A stretch of 64,000 bases of DNA from Fictibacillus sp. BK138. GTDB taxonomy: Bacteria; Bacillota; Bacilli; Bacillales; Fictibacillaceae. The translations under genes were made by a program, and so were the position numbers. This document shows positions 43,990 through 54,891 of the stretch, piece by piece (the stretch's first letter is position 1; each line of letters starts with the position of its first letter). The notes below the pieces were generated by a model. That model saw only the letters and a program-made list of their open reading frames with translations. It had not been told where the DNA came from and made no database searches. The stretch lies in NCBI RefSeq assembly GCF_004216955.1, contig NZ_SGXL01000001.1, forward strand, positions 558,001 to 622,000, given 5' to 3'.

Positions 43990-46356
43990 TTGGGGAACTG
44001 GAAGAAAAAATTTGGAACGTCCTTATTGGCAACTAGTATCATCGCAGGTGCGTTTGCTCCTGGAGCATTTGCCAAAACAATGGATACAAAAAATTATGGA
44101 TACTCAGCTTATACTTCAGCACCAATTGATTTGAACATTATTGATGAAGAGCGATTAGCAAAAGCGCTAAAAAAACAAGGTCTTATTCCTAGCAATGCAT
44201 CACAAAAAGAAATTACAAAAGCAGTAAATTCCTACATAGCTAAAAAAGGAATGAAAACATCAGCTGCTATAGATAGTCACTCCAATGAAATGGATGAAAA
44301 GACGAAAGAATTCTTAGAAAGACAAAAAGAACAACTATCTAAAAGTTTACCTGGTACTAGTAAACTAGCTCCTGGAAAGCCCTCTAGTGTAAGGGTTCCA
44401 GTTGCTAAATCACAAGGATATGATGGTGCTGTTAGAAAAGACAAAGTTCTTGTTCTTTTAACTGAGTTCTCTGATTTTAAGCATAATAATGTTGATCAAG
44501 AACCAGGTTACATGTACGCTAATGATTTTAACAAAGAACATTATGAGAAATTAATGTTTGGTAACGAGGAATTTACATTGTTTAATGGTTCAAAAGTTAA
44601 GACTTTTAAACAATATTACGAGGAACAATCCGGTGGAAGCTATACAGTTGATGGAACAGTATCTAATTGGTTAACAGTTCCAGGTAAAGCTGCGGATTAT
44701 GGTGATGACAATCCTCTAGGTGGACATGATAACCTAGCTCCACTTGGACCGCGTGATTTAGTAAAAGAAGCTTTAAAAGCTGCAGTTGCATCTGGAATGG
44801 ACTTGTCTAAGTATGATGAGTTTGATCAATATGATTTAGATGGTGACGGAAATCAAAATGAACCTGATGGATTGGTTGACCACTTAATGATTATTCATGC
44901 TGGTACTGGCCAAGAAGCAGGTGGAGGACGCTTAGGAGATAATGCTATCTGGTCTCACCGTTGGGTGTTAAACGGAGTTTTCGCGGTACCAAACACAACT
45001 GCTAAAGTTGGATATTGGGGCGGGAAAATGGCTGCCTATGATTACACTATTCAACCAGAAGATGGTGCTGTAGGTGTATTTGCTCACGAATTCGGACATG
45101 ATTTAGGTCTTCCAGACGAGTATGACACTCAATATACAGGACATGGTGAGCCTGTAGCTTCATGGTCTATTATGAGTGGGGGAAGCTGGAATGGTAACAT
45201 TGCAGGTACTGAGCCTACAAGTTTCTCACCACAGAATAAAGAATTCTTCCAAAAAACAATGGGTGGAAACTGGGCAAATATAACAGAAATTAATTCTAAA
45301 GATATCACAAGCAATGGTTTTGCAGGAATTATTGACCAAAGCGTAACTAAATCAAATAACCCAGGTATTGTTAAAGTAAACTTGCCGGACAAGCCTGTTA
45401 AAGGTATTACACCAAAGTATGGTGCTAAATACTATTACAGTACAAAAGGTGATGATCTTCATACAACAATGAGCACACCTCAATTTGATTTAACAAGTGC
45501 AACAAATGCTACATTTAGCTTTGATACGTATTTCGATATTGAGTTTGATTATGATTATTTATATATTACTGCCGTTACAAACGATGGACAGGAAGTTGAA
45601 CTTGATGTTTATGGTGATGATGATACAGACGGAGATGCTCGTGCTGAATCTACTAAAGGTCAGTGGGTAAATAAGTCTTATAACCTAAGCCAATTTGCGG
45701 GTAAAAAAGTTAAACTTTACTTTGATTATGTAACTGACGGAGGTCTTGCATTAGATGGTTTTGCGTTGGATAATGCAAAACTTACTGTAGATGGCGCTGT
45801 CGTTTTCCAAGACGATGCCGAAGGAACACCTAAATTTACTTTAGATGGATTTATTACTTCCAACGGATTCTCATATGCTAAAAACTACTACTACCTAGAG
45901 TGGAGAAACTATGCTGGATCTGATAAAGCTTTAACTGGATCACGTGGTGTTAAATATAACACTGGTTTACTAGTTTGGTACGGAGATGACAGCTTTACTG
46001 ATAACTGGGTAGGCGTTCACCCAGGTGAAGGTTTCCTTGGAGTAGTAGATTCACACCCTGAAGCTATCTGGGGTAAATTGAATGGTATTCCAACAATTAA
46101 CCAATCTACTCGTTATCAAGTAGCGGATGCTGCTTTCTCTTATGACAACTCTCCTGCTTGGTACATTAACAGTCCATCACGTGGAATCTATGATTACAAG
46201 GGATTAGCAGGCGTAAGAATCTTTGATGATTCTAAGACTTATATGAATACAGCTATTCCTGATGCCGGAAGAAAGCTTCCAACTCACGGCCTGAAATTCG
46301 AAGTTATTGGAGAAGCATTTGATAACTCTGCAGGTGCAGTTTGGATTCACAAATAA
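43990..46356 (+). CDS. inhA: Immune inhibitor A-type M6 metalloprotease
   Basis: 788 residues, close to Bacillus InhA (about 795). Signal peptide 1-28 (AFA), propeptide, then the zinc motif H366-E-F-G-H370 followed by [10 protein letters not shown] Ca-binding-like [13 protein letters not shown] stretch lies upstream. The C-terminal half holds beta-sandwich (MAM-like) segments. It is a secreted protease that can degrade host or self surface proteins. TTG start seven nt after GAGGAGGA. There is no SLH domain, so it is released. Confidence 0.92.
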   Translation: MGNWKKKFGTSLLATSIIAGAFAPGAFAKTMDTKNYGYSAYTSAPIDLNIIDEERLAKALKKQGLIPSNASQKEITKAVNSYIAKKGMKTSAAIDSHSNEMDEKTKEFLERQKEQLSKSLPGTSKLAPGKPSSVRVPVAKSQGYDGAVRKDKVLVLLTEFSDFKHNNVDQEPGYMYANDFNKEHYEKLMFGNEEFTLFNGSKVKTFKQYYEEQSGGSYTVDGTVSNWLTVPGKAADYGDDNPLGGHDNLAPLGPRDLVKEALKAAVASGMDLSKYDEFDQYDLDGDGNQNEPDGLVDHLMIIHAGTGQEAGGGRLGDNAIWSHRWVLNGVFAVPNTTAKVGYWGGKMAAYDYTIQPEDGAVGVFAHEFGHDLGLPDEYDTQYTGHGEPVASWSIMSGGSWNGNIAGTEPTSFSPQNKEFFQKTMGGNWANITEINSKDITSNGFAGIIDQSVTKSNNPGIVKVNLPDKPVKGITPKYGAKYYYSTKGDDLHTTMSTPQFDLTSATNATFSFDTYFDIEFDYDYLYITAVTNDGQEVELDVYGDDDTDGDARAESTKGQWVNKSYNLSQFAGKKVKLYFDYVTDGGLALDGFALDNAKLTVDGAVVFQDDAEGTPKFTLDGFITSNGFSYAKNYYYLEWRNYAGSDKALTGSRGVKYNTGLLVWYGDDSFTDNWVGVHPGEGFLGVVDSHPEAIWGKLNGIPTINQSTRYQVADAAFSYDNSPAWYINSPSRGIYDYKGLAGVRIFDDSKTYMNTAIPDAGRKLPTHGLKFEVIGEAFDNSAGAVWIHK

Positions 46357-46377
46357 AAATCGCTTTTATGTAAAAAT

Positions 46378-46406
46378 ACAACCTCAAGCTATCTGCTTGA
46401 GGTTGT
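46378..46406. terminator. Bidirectional terminator (inhA/secA2)
   Basis: Stem ACAACCTCAAGC/GCTTGAGGTTGT. It overlaps the last codons of secA2. Confidence 0.85.
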
Positions 46407-48761
46407 TTCTTTTTTATTTATGTTTGTCATGATTTGAGCAATTTGTGTTGCAATTTGTTTTTTTATTTCATTATGAGTTGCTAAGAATAATTCATAACCT
46501 TCTTTTTCAAAGATCTTCATAGGATCTTCCTGCGCATACCCTCTTAATCCAATTCCTTCTTTTAAATCGTTCATTGCTTCCATATGCTGTAGCCAGCTAT
46601 GGTCGATGACCATTAAAATCTGTCTTTTTAATACATTATCAAATTCTTCAAAATAGGATCTGAAGCTCTCAACATGCTTGATGTACTTGGAATGATAGAT
46701 TAACAGCATCTCAATTAATTCTTCTTGACTGCTGAAGTCTTTCGGATCTAGTGAAATAATATAAATAGGGATAAACTTATTCATTTTTTTAGAAATTTCC
46801 TTTAACGGCCACTCTTCAGGTAACGTTTCCTCAGGACATTCTTTCTTAACCATCTTCTTGATTGATGATTCTATAAATGGAAGTACGATAGATAACGGAT
46901 CTTCAGAATCGATCACTTGATTTCTTAAATCGTAAATAATAGAACGTTGTTTTGAAAGATTTTCATCCAACTTTAATGTGTAATCTCTTATGGTAAAATT
47001 GTAGCCTTCACATCTTAATTGAACTTGCTTTACTTCTTCTTTTATCTTTTTATCCGTAATTTCTCCAGTTATAGTAGAAATAGTTGAAATCGTCTTTTTA
47101 AACTTTTCTGAAGCAAAGCGTTTTATAATTTCATCTTCTAGGGAGATGAAAAATTGTGAAGAACCAGGATCACCTTGACGTCCTGCACGACCAATTAATT
47201 GATTATCTATTCTACGGCTCTCATGTAACTCAGTCCCGATAACATGGAGACCGCCTAGAGCTGCAACTCCGTCTCCAAGCAAGATGTCGGTACCTCGTCC
47301 AGCCATATTTGTAGCAATTGTTATCATACCTTTTTGGCCAGCGTTTGAAATTAATTCAGCTTCTTGTTCTTCATTTTTTGCGTTTAACAGCTGGAATTTT
47401 ATTTTTTTCTTTTCAAGTAGTTTTGCTAGCTCTTGAGATTGCTCTATTGTACTCGTACCGATTAAAATAGGCTGTCCATTTTTATGTATCTTTTGAACTT
47501 CAGTCATTACTGCATCATATTTTTCCTTGCGCGAGCCAAACAAAACGAAATCATAATCTTTTCTGATTCTTGGTTTGTTCGTTGGCACTTGGAACACATC
47601 CAGGTTATACACATTCCTTAGCTCATTTGCATCTGTCATTGCTGTTCCAGTCATTCCCGATGCCATCGGATACATTCTGAAAAAGTTTTGCAAAGTTACA
47701 GTTGCATGAGTTTGGTTTTCCTCTGTAATCTTTACATTTTCTTTTGCTTCAATAGCCTGATGAAGAGCGTTGCTATATTTTCTTCCTTCTAATATTCTTC
47801 CTGTAAAAGCATCGATCAGTTCGATCTTTCCATCTTTAACAATATAATCAACATCGAGCTGAAGCATAATATGAGCTCGCAAAGATTGAAGAAGATAGAA
47901 ATAGATTAAGGCATGTTCTAGATCATAGATATTTTCAATATTAAAGAACCTTTCCGCTTTTGTAATTCCTTCATCGGTAATCAAAACGGATTTTGTTTCT
48001 TCATCGAACAAAAAGTCTTCTTCTTTAACAAATGTTTTAACTAAACGATTACATACCAACAATAATTCTGCATTAACATCAGTCATACCAGCAATAATTA
48101 GAGGTGTTTTAGCTTCGTCAATTAGAATGCTGTCAATTTCATCAATAATACAAAAATGGAAAGGTCTTTGAACACGATGCTGAGGATCATAGACCATATT
48201 ATCTCTTAAATAGTCAAATCCAAATTCATTTCCAACTCCATATGTAATATCACTGTTATAGGCTTGTTTTTTATCATCAATCGATATATCTGATAGATTG
48301 AGACCTACAGATAATCCTAAGAATTCATGGATCTTACCAATTGTATTCTTATCACGCTTAGCAAGATATTCGTTAACTGTGATAACATGAACTCCCTTTC
48401 CAGTTAGAGCTTGTAAATAACTTGGTAAAGAGGCAACTAGCGTTTTACCCTCACCAGTTGGCATTTCCGCAACATTTCCATCAGCAAGTATCAACCCGGC
48501 TAATAATTGCACATCAAAATGTCGCATACCAAGTACTCGTTTTGAAGCTTCTCTAACTACAGCGAAGGCTTCAACTTTTATATCATGAATGGATTGTCCG
48601 CCCGCTAAATACTTTTTAAATTGAACAGTTTTATATTTGAGTTCCTCGTCGGATAATTTTTCAATATCAGTTTCCAACTCATTTATCTCATTTACTATTT
48701 TTTGATACTTTTTTAAGCTTATGCTTTGTTGATCAAAGGCTTTTTTTATAAAAGTTAGCAT
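46389..48761 (-). CDS. secA2: Accessory Sec translocase ATPase SecA2
   Basis: 790 residues, shorter than SecA1 (about 840). Walker A PTGEGKT at about 101-107; DEAD-type IIDEIDS; helicase motifs in DMAGRGTDI-like form (NMAGRGTDI) and LIGRAGRQGDPG. The C-terminal SecB/zinc-binding CxC tail of SecA1 is absent. The start MLTFIKK is chosen over an upstream Met because GGGAGAG sits just before it. In Bacillus anthracis SecA2 is needed for S-layer protein export, and here it lies two genes from the S-layer gene, so the same role is likely. Confidence 0.93.
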   Translation of the reverse strand: MLTFIKKAFDQQSISLKKYQKIVNEINELETDIEKLSDEELKYKTVQFKKYLAGGQSIHDIKVEAFAVVREASKRVLGMRHFDVQLLAGLILADGNVAEMPTGEGKTLVASLPSYLQALTGKGVHVITVNEYLAKRDKNTIGKIHEFLGLSVGLNLSDISIDDKKQAYNSDITYGVGNEFGFDYLRDNMVYDPQHRVQRPFHFCIIDEIDSILIDEAKTPLIIAGMTDVNAELLLVCNRLVKTFVKEEDFLFDEETKSVLITDEGITKAERFFNIENIYDLEHALIYFYLLQSLRAHIMLQLDVDYIVKDGKIELIDAFTGRILEGRKYSNALHQAIEAKENVKITEENQTHATVTLQNFFRMYPMASGMTGTAMTDANELRNVYNLDVFQVPTNKPRIRKDYDFVLFGSRKEKYDAVMTEVQKIHKNGQPILIGTSTIEQSQELAKLLEKKKIKFQLLNAKNEEQEAELISNAGQKGMITIATNMAGRGTDILLGDGVAALGGLHVIGTELHESRRIDNQLIGRAGRQGDPGSSQFFISLEDEIIKRFASEKFKKTISTISTITGEITDKKIKEEVKQVQLRCEGYNFTIRDYTLKLDENLSKQRSIIYDLRNQVIDSEDPLSIVLPFIESSIKKMVKKECPEETLPEEWPLKEISKKMNKFIPIYIISLDPKDFSSQEELIEMLLIYHSKYIKHVESFRSYFEEFDNVLKRQILMVIDHSWLQHMEAMNDLKEGIGLRGYAQEDPMKIFEKEGYELFLATHNEIKKQIATQIAQIMTNINKKETTSSR

Positions 48762-48791
48762 GTCATTCTCTCCCCACAAAATTCTATTACA

Positions 48792-48820
48792 ATTATATCA
48801 GATTATGGTAAAAGTGTAAG
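48792..48820 (-). promoter_or_regulatory. Candidate secA2 promoter
   Basis: On the minus strand CTTACA, 17 nt, TATAAT, ending about 30 bp before the secA2 start. Confidence 0.5.
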
Positions 48821-48837
48821 TTATTAAAAAATATTAT

Positions 48838-48865
48838 TTGTGAAATTGGAAATAAATAGTATAAT
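48838..48865 (+). promoter_or_regulatory. Candidate promoter of the 1154-residue subtilisin
   Basis: TTGTGA, 16 nt, TATAAT, 45 bp upstream of the start codon. Confidence 0.55.
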
Positions 48866-48909
48866 ATTAATAGTTTTCCATATTATGATGAATTTGAGGA
48901 GATGGATGA

Positions 48910-51900
48910 ATGTACAGCTGGAAAAAAGCACTGCTTACTATGGGGTTAAGTGCAGTTATGGTCACACCAAGTTTTACTTCTGTTTCAGCACTAGATGGCA
49001 GTTTTGCGGTGAAAAAGAGTTCCATAGATTCGTTAAGGTTTTCCCAGTTTGGTATGACAGGAAAAGAAAGCTTGTATAAAAACAATAAACAGAGTCAGTT
49101 AAGTGAGACTGTTCTATTAGTAAAATACAAGAAAGTTCTATCAAGCAGTGATCATAAAAAAGCTGGTGCTTCATTAGTAAGAAGAATTTCCTCCTTAGGC
49201 TATGACGTTGTAAAGCTTAATAAAGGTAAAAAGATGGAAGACGTGACAGCAGCTTATGCAAAGATGAGCAGTGTAACCGGTGTATCACCAAGTGCCAACT
49301 TTGTTAAACTTGGAACCCCTGATCCTAAACTAAATGAACAATATCACTTATCATTATTAAATATTAACAAAGCTCAATCATTAGCCGGCAAGAACAAAGT
49401 ACGTGTAGCCGTGATAGATTCTGGTATCGATTCTAAACACCCTGAATTAAAGAATAAACTTCTTTCTTCATATAATATGGTTAATCCGATGAACCCTGGT
49501 GCTCCTGATTTCCACGGAACTCACGTTGCAGGGATTATCGCATCAGAAAAAAATAATGGCATTGGCGGAGTGGGTATTAATCCAAATGTAGAAATCCTTC
49601 CGATAGATGTTTTTGATAGAGGATGGGGTGCTTCAGATTATGTAATTGCTGAAGCCATTATCCATGCAATTGAAAAGAAAGCAAAGATCATTAATATGTC
49701 ACTTGGAAGTATTTATCCTTCTCCTCTTATTGAAGATGCGGTAAACAAAGCACTCGCTGCAAATATTACAGTCATTGCTGCTGCAGGTAATGATGGCATG
49801 GATTTAAAGAACTATCCTGCATCGTTTGAAGGTGTAATTAGTGTTGGTTCAACTAACAAAGATAACGAACTTTCATCTTATTCTTCATTTGGGTCATCAG
49901 TAGATTTAGTAGCACCTGGTGAGGCGATCTATGCACCTTTATACGATTATGAGAAAAAATCAACATTCGTAAAAATGAGTGGAACTTCAATGGCAACACC
50001 GGTAGTTTCGGGTGTAGCTTCCTTATTACTATCTAAACATCCTAACCTGACTCCTAAGCAAGTAGAATACATACTTGAACAATCTTCAAAAGACTTAGGA
50101 AAAAAAGGTTTTGATACTAAGTTTGGGAATGGCTTGGTTGATCCAGTAAAAGCACTTCAATATGATGTATCTAAAATTCCAAGCTCCATCAATCTAAAGA
50201 AAACAAGATCTAATTTATTGAACAAAGCAGAGAAAGTAAATCTTTCTAGTAAGTTAGTAAAAAGTGATGCTATTAAACTTCCTTACGAGGAGAAAATGAT
50301 TCAGTTTAATGTGAAAGCTGGGGAATACATTCAAACCACTTTGAGTGGATCTGAGGACTACGATTATAAATATTCCCTTTACTTAGTGGATCATAGATGG
50401 GTTCCTGAACAATTAGAAATAAATAAAGTGCAGGAAGGACAAACTGAAGGGCATTTATATAAAGTGCCTCGCAGCGGAATTCTAGTCGCAGTCGTTTCTG
50501 ATGTAAACGGCAATTACAATAAAGATGGAAGTTCACGATATACATTAACGGTTGAAAGATTTAAAAGCTTAATTGAAGATACGAATACAAGAGAAAATCC
50601 AGCAGCAGTGAACTCACTCCCATTTAAACAAGTAGCAGGTGATGTGACATTCACCGCACATGATTCAGAAGGCGACTCTGACTACTACACGTTTAAATCT
50701 GATAAACAGCAAATTGTTAAATTTGCGTCCACTGGAGTCGCAGGGGTGGATAGTGCTCTTGGTTTATATGTATTTGAGGAGATTCCTGAAGAGGAAATGC
50801 CCGAGGGTGAAGATTTTGGTCCTATTGAAAACCTCATGGAAATCGTAAACAGCAAACCTGCTGGTCAAGGAGAACAGCTGACCTTTGAAGCGATGCCGGA
50901 TGTTGAATATATGATCGAAATCAATAATCATACACCAGGTTTCTTCTTCCCTGATATTTTATTTAATGGGTTAAGTTTTGATTTTCCATCATCACATCTC
51001 CCTTATCAAGTTACGATGGATAGCAAAGAGCTTCCTGAGGATGAAGATGGTTTCCCGATGGGAGGAGACCTTGAAGAAGAGTATATGGAAGAAGAGATAG
51101 ATCTTGAAGAATATGTGGCAAAGAAAAATGAGTCGCGCCGCAACTTCCATGACATGTTAATGGGAGAAGAAGAATATGAAGAAGATATGCTTCCATTAAT
51201 AAGAGAAGCTGCATTGCCATATGAATTAGGTTGGGACGCAGAAGGTTATCTTCAATACAATGGTGATGAGGATTGGTACAGCATCACCCCTGAAAATAGC
51301 GGTATTTTTGAGATGAATTTTGGCGAATCTGCTCCTGCAATGGAGATATACAAGGTTGTACAATTTGAAGAAACAGAAGAATTAATGCCTGTTGCTAGCA
51401 ATCTTATGATGGGTATGAATGACATAGAAACAAAAAGTACGCTATCTGCTGGTCTGCGTGCCGGTGATGAGTACTATTTAAGAGTAGTTAATCCCAACTA
51501 TCAGCCTAGCTTAGATCCATACCAGATCAGTTCACAATTAACTGTCGAAGCACCAGAAGATGAATATGAAAACAACGACAATTTCAGAACTGAGCCCGTT
51601 GAAGAGATGGCAGATGAAACTGTGATTGGAAACTATGCAATGACTGGTGATATAGATGCTTATTATGTCACTGCTGGTCAGAATGGAATCTATGGGGTAA
51701 ACTATGAACCTCTTCCTGCGTCAAAGGAATTAAAAGCAAAGTATCCAAAAGAATTATTAAAACCAATTGATGGAGTAGTAGTAATCGTTGATGATCAAAA
51801 CGATAACCGCATTTTAGACCCTGAAGAATTAGGAAATGTTCGTGTAATTGATAAAGGCTGGGATGACGAGCCTGAACAAGGATCATTCAAAGCTCAAAAA

Positions 51901-52374
51901 GGGAAAGGTTATTTTGTTATAGCGGATCAATGGTCGTTTGAAGGTGCTGTTTCGAATCTGAATGAGTATAAACTGACAGTAAAACCTGTTAACACAAATG
52001 ACGAGGATAAAACATCCGTTTTGAAGAATAACATTCCTTCAAAACCTCTTACGTTAAAGAGTAAGTCTAAGAAAGAGTGGGAAGGAACAGGTTATTTCAA
52101 TCCTGGTGTTACAAATGGAGATGCAGACTGGTACAAGTTTAATGCAGCAGGCTCCTATACCGGCCAAATAACACTTACCAATGCCCAGATCGATGGTGTG
52201 ATCAGCTTGTACGACAGCAAAGGAAAGGTAATTGGAACCTCAGATTTGTATAGAATTGGCGATGCAGAAGTACTTAACTTCTCTGTGAAGAAAGGAAGTT
52301 ATTTCATTAAAGTGACTGACTCATTCGGAAATGCTTCGTTAACACCATACTCATTGAAGGTAAAAATCAACTAA
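48910..52374 (+). CDS. Large secreted subtilisin-like protease with PPC-type domains
   Basis: 1154 residues. Signal peptide about 1-28. Inhibitor propeptide about 60-135. S8 domain about 145-420 with D170 (IDSGIDSKHPE), H202 (FHGTHVAG) and S360 (SGTSMATPV). The rest (about 430-1150) holds several jelly-roll bacterial pre-peptidase C-terminal-like units (SDYYTFKSD, DIDAYYVTAG, DADWYKFNAAG) separated by a strongly acidic stretch near 700-760. No SLH motif. It may be a processing protease for secreted proteins. Divergent from secA2. Confidence 0.9.
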   Translation: MYSWKKALLTMGLSAVMVTPSFTSVSALDGSFAVKKSSIDSLRFSQFGMTGKESLYKNNKQSQLSETVLLVKYKKVLSSSDHKKAGASLVRRISSLGYDVVKLNKGKKMEDVTAAYAKMSSVTGVSPSANFVKLGTPDPKLNEQYHLSLLNINKAQSLAGKNKVRVAVIDSGIDSKHPELKNKLLSSYNMVNPMNPGAPDFHGTHVAGIIASEKNNGIGGVGINPNVEILPIDVFDRGWGASDYVIAEAIIHAIEKKAKIINMSLGSIYPSPLIEDAVNKALAANITVIAAAGNDGMDLKNYPASFEGVISVGSTNKDNELSSYSSFGSSVDLVAPGEAIYAPLYDYEKKSTFVKMSGTSMATPVVSGVASLLLSKHPNLTPKQVEYILEQSSKDLGKKGFDTKFGNGLVDPVKALQYDVSKIPSSINLKKTRSNLLNKAEKVNLSSKLVKSDAIKLPYEEKMIQFNVKAGEYIQTTLSGSEDYDYKYSLYLVDHRWVPEQLEINKVQEGQTEGHLYKVPRSGILVAVVSDVNGNYNKDGSSRYTLTVERFKSLIEDTNTRENPAAVNSLPFKQVAGDVTFTAHDSEGDSDYYTFKSDKQQIVKFASTGVAGVDSALGLYVFEEIPEEEMPEGEDFGPIENLMEIVNSKPAGQGEQLTFEAMPDVEYMIEINNHTPGFFFPDILFNGLSFDFPSSHLPYQVTMDSKELPEDEDGFPMGGDLEEEYMEEEIDLEEYVAKKNESRRNFHDMLMGEEEYEEDMLPLIREAALPYELGWDAEGYLQYNGDEDWYSITPENSGIFEMNFGESAPAMEIYKVVQFEETEELMPVASNLMMGMNDIETKSTLSAGLRAGDEYYLRVVNPNYQPSLDPYQISSQLTVEAPEDEYENNDNFRTEPVEEMADETVIGNYAMTGDIDAYYVTAGQNGIYGVNYEPLPASKELKAKYPKELLKPIDGVVVIVDDQNDNRILDPEELGNVRVIDKGWDDEPEQGSFKAQKGKGYFVIADQWSFEGAVSNLNEYKLTVKPVNTNDEDKTSVLKNNIPSKPLTLKSKSKKEWEGTGYFNPGVTNGDADWYKFNAAGSYTGQITLTNAQIDGVISLYDSKGKVIGTSDLYRIGDAEVLNFSVKKGSYFIKVTDSFGNASLTPYSLKVKIN

Positions 52375-52380
52375 TTTAGC

Positions 52381-52418
52381 GGGTAAACTCCCATCAGGGA
52401 TGTTTGCCCTTTTTTTTA
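52381..52418 (+). terminator. Rho-independent terminator
   Basis: Interrupted stem GGGTAAACTCCC/GGGATGTTTGCCC followed by eight or more T. Confidence 0.8.
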
Positions 52419-52461
52419 TAAAACTGTAAAATGAGAGAGTTACTGAAAGGGGATACAGTGA

Positions 52462-54429
52462 ATGATTCTACAAGTTTTCAAGCGTTGGGGTTGGGACTAT
52501 TTTTTCTATGGTGCCTTTCTGCTCGCTGTTTTTCTTAAACTCTACTTATTTGGTGCTTTTTCTGATACAGTTTTCGCTCGAACAGGCCTTGTGGGCTACA
52601 TAAAAGAGAGCTTAAGCAAACTATTCAATGAAGGAACGATTATTGGATTCTATGCAGGTTTGACGTTAATCAGCGTCGGGGCACTACTACTAGTTTCTTT
52701 CTGGACATTGTTTTTAAAACAAAGCAAACGCTGGATCAGCTTGCTTATCCTTAATGCGGTGCTAACGTTTCTAATCGTAGGTGACCTCATTTATTACCGA
52801 TATTTTAACGATCTATTATCCATGACTGTGCTGTCTCAAGCGAATCAGGTCGGTGCGATTTCTGGTAGTATACTAGATTTGTTCCAGGCAAAAGATATTA
52901 TTTTTATCGCAGATTTACTAGTGTTGATCCCGCTTGTTATCATCTTAATTAAACGCGGGAACGGGAAACTGAAAGCTCGTATGGTAACACGCGGAGCTCT
53001 TGGTCTTGCTGCATTTGTTATCGGATACCTTTTCGTTATGAGTCCGATCAATGAATATACGAAAAAGTATGGCTCTGCACTTTTTGCGAGCAACTGGTAT
53101 AACATGGCTCTTTATAGTCAAACTGGTCTTTTAGGTTTCCACGGCTTCGACATCTATCGCTATGTAAATGAAGCATTCTTCCAGCAGCAAAAAATCTCTG
53201 CAGAAGAATCCAAAGAGATCAAAAAGTGGTTCAACGATCATCAAAAAGAGATGAGCAAAGAAACGCCATTTTATGGAGTGGCTAAAGATAAAAACGTCAT
53301 TATGATTCAGTTGGAAGCCTTCCAAAACTTCGTGATCAACCAAAAAATCAACGGCGAGGAAATCACGCCGAATATCAATAAACTGATCAACGACAGTATG
53401 TACTTCCCGAACTTCTCGCTTCAAACGGGACAAGGACGTACATCTGATGCAGAATTCTTGGCGAACGCATCACTTCATCCGTTATATTCGGGATCTGTGT
53501 ATGTACGCTATCCAAGCAACACGTTCGATTCACTACCAGGTCTCTTAAAACAAAACGGTTATGAAACAGCAGCTTTCCATGCTTATAAAAAGAGCTTCTG
53601 GAATCGTTACGTTGTGTATGACAACTATGGTTTTGACCACTTTTTCGGTGAAGGGGACTTTAAAGATGGCGAGATTGCAGGCTGGACGCTTGGAGACAAG
53701 CCATTCATGCAGCAATCAGTGGACGAGCTAGTTAAGATGAAAAAACCTTTTTACGGATTTATGGTCGCATTAACGAGTCACCATCCATACAACATCCAGT
53801 CTAAATTCCGTACGCTGGATGTAGGAGAATACGAAGGTTCGATCGTCGGCGATTATCTGCATTCTGTTCACTATGTAGATGAAGCGGTTGGTATGCTAGT
53901 TGAACGCCTTAAGAAAGAAAATCTTTGGGATGAAACGGTACTGCTTCTATACGGAGACCATGACTATGGTGTCGATAATAACGAAGCCATGATGAAAATC
54001 GCTGGGGAAGATTTCACTCCGTACAATATTGAAAAAACGTTCCATGAAGTGCCACTCGTGATGCACTTGCCGAATGATGAAGGAAAAGGCACGTATGAAA
54101 GAACGGGCGGACAGCTAGATCTTTCACCAACAATTCTTCATGCACTTGGCGTTCCATTCGATGACCGTTATATGATGGGTGGTAACTTGTTTGAAGAGAA
54201 GAACCAACTCGTTGTGCAGCGTGATCTTTCATTCACGAACGGTGATTACACATACAAATCATCAGTAGACGGGTTCTTTGATAAAGGAACATGTTTTGAC
54301 GGAAAGACAGGAAAGATTACAGACATCAACCTCTGTAAACCAGCTTACGACCAAGCGAAAAAAGAACTGAACATCTCAGATAAAGTGATTTTTAGTGATG
54401 TGTTAGAGAAGTTTATGAAAAAAGAATAA
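52462..54429 (+). CDS. LtaS-family membrane sulfatase, second copy
   Basis: 655 residues. Same plan as the protein at 32986: five helices, then a sulfatase domain with catalytic T327 in GRTSDAEF, MIQLEAFQNF, LYGDHDYG and ALTSHHPY. The two are close paralogues over their whole length. ATG 52462 follows AAAGGGG. The neighbourhood of surface genes suggests teichoic-acid-type polymer synthesis or modification. Confidence 0.88.
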   Translation: MILQVFKRWGWDYFFYGAFLLAVFLKLYLFGAFSDTVFARTGLVGYIKESLSKLFNEGTIIGFYAGLTLISVGALLLVSFWTLFLKQSKRWISLLILNAVLTFLIVGDLIYYRYFNDLLSMTVLSQANQVGAISGSILDLFQAKDIIFIADLLVLIPLVIILIKRGNGKLKARMVTRGALGLAAFVIGYLFVMSPINEYTKKYGSALFASNWYNMALYSQTGLLGFHGFDIYRYVNEAFFQQQKISAEESKEIKKWFNDHQKEMSKETPFYGVAKDKNVIMIQLEAFQNFVINQKINGEEITPNINKLINDSMYFPNFSLQTGQGRTSDAEFLANASLHPLYSGSVYVRYPSNTFDSLPGLLKQNGYETAAFHAYKKSFWNRYVVYDNYGFDHFFGEGDFKDGEIAGWTLGDKPFMQQSVDELVKMKKPFYGFMVALTSHHPYNIQSKFRTLDVGEYEGSIVGDYLHSVHYVDEAVGMLVERLKKENLWDETVLLLYGDHDYGVDNNEAMMKIAGEDFTPYNIEKTFHEVPLVMHLPNDEGKGTYERTGGQLDLSPTILHALGVPFDDRYMMGGNLFEEKNQLVVQRDLSFTNGDYTYKSSVDGFFDKGTCFDGKTGKITDINLCKPAYDQAKKELNISDKVIFSDVLEKFMKKE

Positions 54430-54437
54430 AAATAGAG

Positions 54438-54464
54438 CCGGACGTTGATACGTTCGGTTTTTTT
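54438..54464 (+). terminator. Rho-independent terminator
   Basis: Stem CCGGACG/CGTTCGG then TTTTTTT. Confidence 0.8.
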
Positions 54465-54492
54465 ATTGAGAAATCAATTCGGTCTAACGTTC

Positions 54493-54665
54493 GGTTCATA
54501 GGACGGCAGAATTGACTCATAGAAACTCTTTTTTGACTCATAGAATTATGTTTGACTCATAGTGTCTTCAGTTTGACTCATAGCAAGTTTATTTTGGCTT
54601 ATAGAATTAAAATTAGATTCATAGGATTACCATTCCGGTTCATAGAGGTACATTGTAGCTCATAG
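54493..54665 (-). repeat. 21-bp-phased CTATGRRYY array 7 (9 units, minus orientation)
   Basis: Plus-strand GACTCATAG-type cores end at 54501, 54522, 54543, 54562, 54583, 54604, 54624, 54645 and 54665. The steps are 21, 21, 19, 21, 21, 20, 21, 20. The outer units on the right are the most varied. It fills the first half of the 54430-54891 gap; the remainder is AT-rich without a clear promoter. Confidence 0.94.
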
Positions 54666-54891
54666 AACTCATTATTTTAAAAAACTTGAGCAAGCAAAGT
54701 CATGCTCTACTTAAAAAGATTACTTTTCTTATAAAATTAATTTTCAAATAAAAGAGCGACATTTCAGGAGTATGAGCAAGAAAATATTTTAGTAATCACA
54801 TAATAAATAGTTCTAATGGCATAGGACAAATAGGTGTGAAAAATATAAAATTCTTCCGTAATGTATAAAATTTTGAAATGAGGGGACTTTT

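Noticed and set aside
54493-54665. GGTTCATAG units as tRNA T-arms or tRNA remnants
   Set aside because: No acceptor, D or anticodon arms surround them, and they are simply the GAACC variant of the array core read on the other strand.
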